From positions 1 to 8,959 of the forward strand of contig CAAFWX010000173.1 in assembly GCA_900766795.1 (NCBI GenBank): a stretch of 8,959 bases of DNA, written 5' to 3'. Positions 5,877 to 8,959 of this stretch are shown here, piece by piece. The notes under the pieces are model-generated. The model searched no databases, had not been told where the DNA came from, and saw only the letters and a program-made list of their open reading frames with translations. This DNA comes from Oscillospiraceae bacterium. Lineage in GTDB: Bacteria > Bacillota_A > Clostridia > Oscillospirales > Ruminococcaceae. Within the stretch, counting starts at the first letter, position 1. Each line of letters opens with the position of its first letter. The translations under genes were made by a program, and so were the position numbers.

Positions 5877-7349
5877 ATGATTTATTCCAACCCCGTCATC
5901 AAAGGCTTCTACCCCGACCCCAGCGTTTGCCGCGCAAACGGAAAATACTATCTGGTGTGCAGCTCGTTCCAGTACTTCCCCGGAGTTCCGCTGTTTGAAA
6001 GCGACGACCTTGTGAACTGGACTCAGATAGGTCATGTCCTCACCCGAAAAAGTCAGGTTATGCTGGAGAAAATCAACTCCTCGGGCGGAGTGTTCGCGCC
6101 TACGATTCGCTTCAACAACGGAAGATTCTACATGGTTACAACAAACGACACCACCCACCGCAATTTCTATGTCTACACCGACGACATCTACGGCGAATGG
6201 AGCGAGCCGATAGAGGTTGACCAGGGCGGCATTGACCCCTCCCTCTATTTTGAGGACGGCAGAACCTATTTCATGAGCAACGGCGCAGACGACGAGGGAA
6301 AGGGCGGCGTTGTTCAGTGCGAAATCAACATCGAAACCGGCGAGAAGCTTTCTCCCTCAAAATGTATCTGGCAGGGCAGCGGCGGACGCTATCTTGAAAG
6401 CCCGCACCTGTACAAAATCAACGGCACCTACTACCTCATGGCTGCGGAGGGCGGCACGGAATATGGTCATATGATAACCTGCGCGCGCGGCGAAAGCGTG
6501 TGGGGACCTTTTGAAAGCAACCCGCGCAACCCCGTCATAACCAACCGCAACAAGGCTCCCTACATCATTCAGGGAATCGGTCACGGCGACCTTATTCAAG
6601 ACGCAGACGGCGCTTGGCATATTCTGTGCCTCGGCTTCCGTCAGCTTGGGATTTGGATGCCCTACCATAACCTTGGCAGAGAGGTGTTCATGGTTCCCGT
6701 AACGTTCACAGAGGACGGCTGGTTCTTCGCGGGGAATGACGGCACCTGCGACGAGCGCTACGAGCTTGCAGGGGATTTCGTCCAGAATGAGAAGAAGGTT
6801 TTCACCTTTGAGAACACGGCTTGGAACAAGGAGTGGTGCTTTATGCGCCATCCTGTCATGGAGAACTACTCCCTCAGCGACAGCAAGGCAGTGCTGACAG
6901 GCACAGAAAAGACCCTTGACGACGTGGACAACCCGACATTCATTGCCATGCGCCAGCGTGAGTTTGTCGGCGAAATGTCCGCAAAAGTGAAGCTCGAAAG
7001 CGGCGAAGCGGGACTTTGCGCGTACATGTGCGAGCAGGAGCACTACGAAATTGCTGTCCGCAAAACCGCGAGCGGCTTCGAGGCAGTAAGCAGGCTTAAT
7101 ATCGGCGGCATAAAGCACGTTCAGACCACTCTCCCGCTTGTCTGCGGCGAGCTTACCCTCAAAATCCGCATGAACAACATGGGCTATTCCCTCATCGCCG
7201 TAACCGAAAACGGCGAGCATGACCTCGGCTTCGGGCAGGCAAAATACCTCACCAGCGAGGTGTCGGGAGGATTTACAGGTACGCTGCTTGCGCTGTATGC
7301 CGTGGGCGGAAAGGCTGAGTTCTCCGAGTTCAGATACTGCTATGAATAA
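5877..7349 (+). CDS. Glycoside hydrolase family 43 (beta-xylosidase / alpha-L-arabinofuranosidase)
   Basis: GH43 enzymes release xylose or arabinose from xylo- and arabino-oligosaccharides with inversion. The 490-residue protein starts with the five-bladed propeller. The catalytic triad is visible: general base D14 in YPDPSVCR, pKa-tuning D120 in GGIDPSLYF, and general acid E174 in YLESPHLYK. FPGVPLFESDDLVNWTQIGH and SSGGVFAPTIR fit the two-domain branch of the family (subfamily 11/12-like). Residues about 330-490 form the usual C-terminal beta-sandwich that helps close the active site. Subfamily and substrate cannot be fixed by eye. There is no signal peptide, so it probably acts in the cytoplasm on imported oligosaccharides. 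The gene stands alone with its own promoter and terminator; no transporter, regulator or other carbohydrate enzyme is adjacent. TGTCCG repeats upstream may mark regulation. Confidence 0.92.
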   Translation: MIYSNPVIKGFYPDPSVCRANGKYYLVCSSFQYFPGVPLFESDDLVNWTQIGHVLTRKSQVMLEKINSSGGVFAPTIRFNNGRFYMVTTNDTTHRNFYVYTDDIYGEWSEPIEVDQGGIDPSLYFEDGRTYFMSNGADDEGKGGVVQCEINIETGEKLSPSKCIWQGSGGRYLESPHLYKINGTYYLMAAEGGTEYGHMITCARGESVWGPFESNPRNPVITNRNKAPYIIQGIGHGDLIQDADGAWHILCLGFRQLGIWMPYHNLGREVFMVPVTFTEDGWFFAGNDGTCDERYELAGDFVQNEKKVFTFENTAWNKEWCFMRHPVMENYSLSDSKAVLTGTEKTLDDVDNPTFIAMRQREFVGEMSAKVKLESGEAGLCAYMCEQEHYEIAVRKTASGFEAVSRLNIGGIKHVQTTLPLVCGELTLKIRMNNMGYSLIAVTENGEHDLGFGQAKYLTSEVSGGFTGTLLALYAVGGKAEFSEFRYCYE

Positions 7350-7352
7350 ACC

Positions 7353-7388
7353 AATGCGCGGCGGCATGATTTTGTCGCCGCGCATTTT
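7353..7388 (+). terminator. Terminator after the GH43 gene
   Basis: An 11-base-pair stem (AATGCGCGGCG 7353-7363 with CGCCGCGCATT 7376-7386) closes a 12-base loop and runs into TTTT at 7385-7388. The T run is short but the stem is very stable, and it begins only 4 bases after the stop codon. Confidence 0.8.
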
Positions 7389-7412
7389 CGCAAAAGTGTG
7401 CCGCAAATGCCC

Positions 7413-7441
7413 TTGAAATAATACTCCATATGTGCTATAAT
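7413..7441 (+). promoter_or_regulatory. Promoter of the TIGR02452 gene
   Basis: TTGAAA at 7413-7418 and a perfect TATAAT at 7436-7441 are 17 bases apart, with a TGC extended -10 just before. Initiation near 7448 leaves a leader of about 60 bases. The ribosome site AGGAGG at 7498-7503 is a full match, 5 bases before the ATG. Confidence 0.8.
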
Positions 7442-7508
7442 CAAGTCATGACAAATCCGTAATTCGGCTGATAAAGTGATTGTCCGCCGCGACTGACAGG
7501 AGGTTAAT

Positions 7509-8309
7509 ATGGGAAGAGAAGAAAACATAGAAGTATTTGAAGACACCATGGCATGGTGCAAATCAAGCGTTACCCTTGCTAAAGCAATCAGCGATTCAAT
7601 CGACGGCACCAAACTGTATGCCGCAGACGTTACTCCCGAGATTCCCGAAAAGCGGTATTCCAAAACAAAGATAACCGTGACAAAATCGCGCTCGTTCGAG
7701 GCGGCGTTCCTACTCCGCGAAAAATATCCGGAGCTTAGAATCGGCGTTCACAATTTTGCTTCCGCAGTGCATGCGGGCGGCGGTGTAACAAAGGGAAGCT
7801 CTGCGCAGGAGGAAGCTTTGTGCCGCTGCTCCACGCTTTACCCTGTTCTGAACACCGGCTATCTTTACAGGAACTATTACAAGCCCAACAAAGAGCGCAT
7901 GGATTATTCAAACACCGACGCCGTAATTTACACCCCGAATATTCTCATCATCAAGACCGACACAAGAAACCCTCAGCGAATCCAATCGGAAAACTGGGTC
8001 ACAGTCGATATACTGACGGCGGCGGCGCCCGACCTGCGAAACTGCATAATCAGCAATGAAAACTTGTATCGTCTGCATGTTCAAAGAGCGAGAAAAATCC
8101 TTGCTGTTGCCGCGGATAAAAAAATAGATGTTCTTGTGCTTGGAGCATTTGGCTGCGGCGCATTCAAAAACGACCCCAAAATCGTTGCAAAGGCTTACAG
8201 AGAAGTGCTTCCCGAATATGACAGGTGCTTCAAAGAGATAGAGTTTGCGGTATTCTGCTCGCCGCGGGATACGAATAACTACACGGCATTCAGCAATACC
8301 CTGTCATAA
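7509..8309 (+). CDS. TIGR02452 family protein (bacterial-type poly(ADP-ribose) glycohydrolase, macrodomain)
   Basis: This 266-residue protein matches the microbial PARG-like family, a macrodomain branch that hydrolyses ADP-ribose polymers or releases ADP-ribose from modified targets. The PARG signature GGG-X(6-8)-QEE is present as GGG 90-92, seven residues, then Q100-E101-E102; E102 corresponds to the catalytic glutamate. It is preceded by VHNFASAVHAG, which matches the family's ribose-binding region. A second macrodomain loop, LGAFGCGAFKNDP, is at 211-223 and would contact the phosphates. The N-terminal 60 residues look like the family's helical lead-in. No signal peptide or membrane helix is seen. 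The gene has its own promoter and terminator, so it is probably monocistronic. No ADP-ribosyltransferase or toxin lies beside it, so the substrate source is unknown. It looks more AT-rich than the rnr and GH43 genes and sits next to an IS element, which is compatible with acquisition. Confidence 0.88.
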   Translation: MGREENIEVFEDTMAWCKSSVTLAKAISDSIDGTKLYAADVTPEIPEKRYSKTKITVTKSRSFEAAFLLREKYPELRIGVHNFASAVHAGGGVTKGSSAQEEALCRCSTLYPVLNTGYLYRNYYKPNKERMDYSNTDAVIYTPNILIIKTDTRNPQRIQSENWVTVDILTAAAPDLRNCIISNENLYRLHVQRARKILAVAADKKIDVLVLGAFGCGAFKNDPKIVAKAYREVLPEYDRCFKEIEFAVFCSPRDTNNYTAFSNTLS

Positions 8310-8367
8310 TGAATAACTTATAAAAGGTTTTCCCTCGGTTTCTACACATCGCCCCAAAAACTGATTT

Positions 8368-8399
8368 TCCCACCCGCTGAAAAGCAGGTGGGATTTTTT
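8368..8399 (+). terminator. Terminator after the TIGR02452 gene
   Basis: TCCCACC (8368-8374) pairs with GGTGGGA (8387-8393). Two further GC pairs continue inside one mismatch, around a TGAAAA loop, and TTTTTT follows at 8394-8399. It lies 58 bases after the stop codon. Confidence 0.85.
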
Positions 8400-8654
8400 A
8401 ATTCCGCACAACAGAACATACTGTTTTTGCACCGGGTTCTCAGAGTTATGCCATGTTACAGAAATTTCTATGTATATAAACACACCGAAATTCTCTGCAA
8501 CAGAACTGCGGATTTCGGAATTACTTCTCCCCCGGATATAGTTTTTTGATGGGACTTCAGGAATTGAAGATATGCTATATGAAATAGATTTTTGATGCTG
8601 AATAACCAACCGTGTAAATGCCAATAATACCCACAAGAAAGTGAGGTATTGCAC
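8400..8654 (+). other. AT-rich non-coding stretch between the TIGR02452 gene and the transposase
   Basis: With the terminator region before it, this makes a gap of about 345 bases without a convincing gene. Open frames on the minus strand here have no recognisable content and run through the IS sequence. Visible structure: a hairpin CCGAAATTC 8485-8493 with GGATTTCGG 8510-8518 (one G-T pair); a direct repeat CAACAGAAC at 8409-8417 and 8498-8506; a short hairpin CTTCA 8555-8559 with TGAAG 8565-8569; and TTTTTGATG at 8543-8551 and 8589-8597. I found no good promoter. The last 50-60 bases probably belong to the IS element's left end. Confidence 0.4.
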
Positions 8655-8959
8655 ATGAAAAGAACACACGGATTGGACGAAAAAGAGATGGAACTGGTAA
8701 AGCTGCTGATGGCGGACTGCCAGACAACCGGAGATATTCAGGCGAAGCTGAAACGGCTTTTCGCCGGAACTATCGAGCAGATGCTTGAAGCAGAAATGGA
8801 CGAGCATCTCGGTTATGAGAAGAACTCCGTTGCCGGAAACAACTCCGGAAACAGTCGCAAACAGGATGTTTGCGCAGCTGCCTCAAAAGTGCGGCACGGA
8901 TGCCGCACATCATAGGGCAGCAGGCGGAATTGGCTACGGCAAAAAGACGATAATCAGCG
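8655..8959 (+). pseudogene. IS256-family (mutator-type) transposase, interrupted by a 70-base insert; 3' part outside window
   Basis: The first 68 residues (8655-8858) carry the conserved N-terminus of IS256-family transposases, including TGDIQAKLKRLFAGTIEQM, LEAEMDEHLGYEK and NNSGNSR. The family normally continues with NGYGKKTI. Here that continuation (GYGKKTIIS) reappears only from 8932 and in the +1 frame. The original frame stops at TAG 8913-8915 after 18 unrelated residues. Deleting 8861-8930 (70 bases) exactly rebuilds SRNGYGKKTIIS. The ATG at 8655 has GTGAGG at 8641-8646 as its ribosome site. As read, a functional roughly 400-residue transposase cannot be made by ordinary translation. 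Later catalytic residues (DDE) are beyond the window. A sequencing or assembly error is unlikely to create 70 structured bases, though it cannot be excluded. Confidence 0.78.
8856..8930 (+). repeat. Structured palindromic insert in the transposase gene (candidate small mobile repeat)
   Basis: The extra segment 8861-8930 holds two perfect 8-base-pair hairpins. CGCAAACA 8856-8863 pairs with TGTTTGCG 8867-8874 around GGA, using the host CGC codon as part of the stem. GTGCGGCA 8889-8896 pairs with TGCCGCAC 8901-8908 around CGGA. An outer six-base stem, GCTGCC 8877-8882 with GGCAGC 8916-8921, encloses the second hairpin. No clear target duplication or terminal inverted repeat is seen. It could be a REP- or MITE-like repeat; no second copy is in the window. 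Confidence 0.55.

Larger units (their letters stand above)
8594..8959 (+). mobile_element. IS256-family insertion sequence, left part (runs off the window)
   Basis: The transposase gene is recognisable (see the pseudogene entry). About 40 bases before it, CCGTGTAAATGCC at 8610-8622 resembles the GTGTAAA core often found in IS256-family terminal repeats. The left boundary is therefore placed near 8594, but the exact end cannot be fixed because the right terminal repeat lies outside the window. The element points away from the TIGR02452 gene. Confidence 0.6.

Noticed and set aside
6357..7406. A 349-codon minus-strand open frame opposite the GH43 gene
   Set aside because: It is a shadow of the GH43 coding strand with no recognisable motif, and it covers the terminator.
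8331..8355. A possible remnant IS256 right end (GGTTTCTACACATCG) upstream of the terminator
   Set aside because: It resembles the inverse of the putative left end only loosely (GG, TT and TACAC), well below what a terminal repeat should show.
8543..8597. The TTTTTGATG pair as a target-site duplication
   Set aside because: Both copies are on the same side of the transposase, 46 bases apart, so they cannot flank the IS element.
8304..8807. A minus-strand frame over the spacer and IS left end
   Set aside because: It spans a terminator, non-coding sequence and the antisense of a transposase, with no family resemblance.

Overview
The window looks like a chromosomal segment of an anaerobic gut or rumen Firmicute, most likely a Ruminococcus-like Oscillospiraceae member. 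Three things point there: a secG-rnr pair of clostridial type, an intracellular GH43 enzyme next to a FliB-type cysteine-rich protein, and fairly GC-rich codons combined with near-consensus sigma-A promoters (TTGACA/TATAAT, several with extended TGn -10 boxes). No 16S gene or other taxonomic marker is present, so this placement is inference.

Layout. (1) 1-3567, plus strand: a strong promoter drives secG, which has an unusually long acidic tail. A terminator follows, then rnr (RNase R), then 11 bases later an HD-domain phosphohydrolase of the YfbR/HDDC2 type. A hairpin terminator at 3537-3567 closes this block. (2) 3579-5773, minus strand: a FliB-like cysteine-rich protein is followed by a secreted VanY/M15-type D,D-carboxypeptidase with a repetitive beta-rich N-terminal region. 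The carboxypeptidase has its own perfect-consensus promoter, whose -35 box contains the fliB stop codon. (3) 5780-7388, plus strand: a divergently transcribed GH43 beta-xylosidase/arabinofuranosidase with its own promoter and terminator. (4) 7413-8399, plus strand: a monocistronic TIGR02452 (bacterial-type poly(ADP-ribose) glycohydrolase, macrodomain) gene with its own promoter and terminator. (5) 8400-8959: an AT-rich non-coding stretch, then the left part of an IS256-family element. Its transposase reading frame is broken by a 70-base hairpin-rich insert, and the window ends inside the element.

The genes form small independent units, not one pathway: protein export (secG), RNA decay and nucleotide clean-up (rnr, HD), envelope remodelling (VanY-like), protein modification (FliB-like), hemicellulose oligosaccharide use (GH43) and ADP-ribose removal (TIGR02452). 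I see no clear new multi-gene system. The signals most worth a second look are the structured insert in the transposase, the orphan ADP-ribose glycohydrolase beside the IS element, the beta-repeat/M15 architecture, and the acidic SecG tail. No tRNA, rRNA, CRISPR array or riboswitch was recognised.
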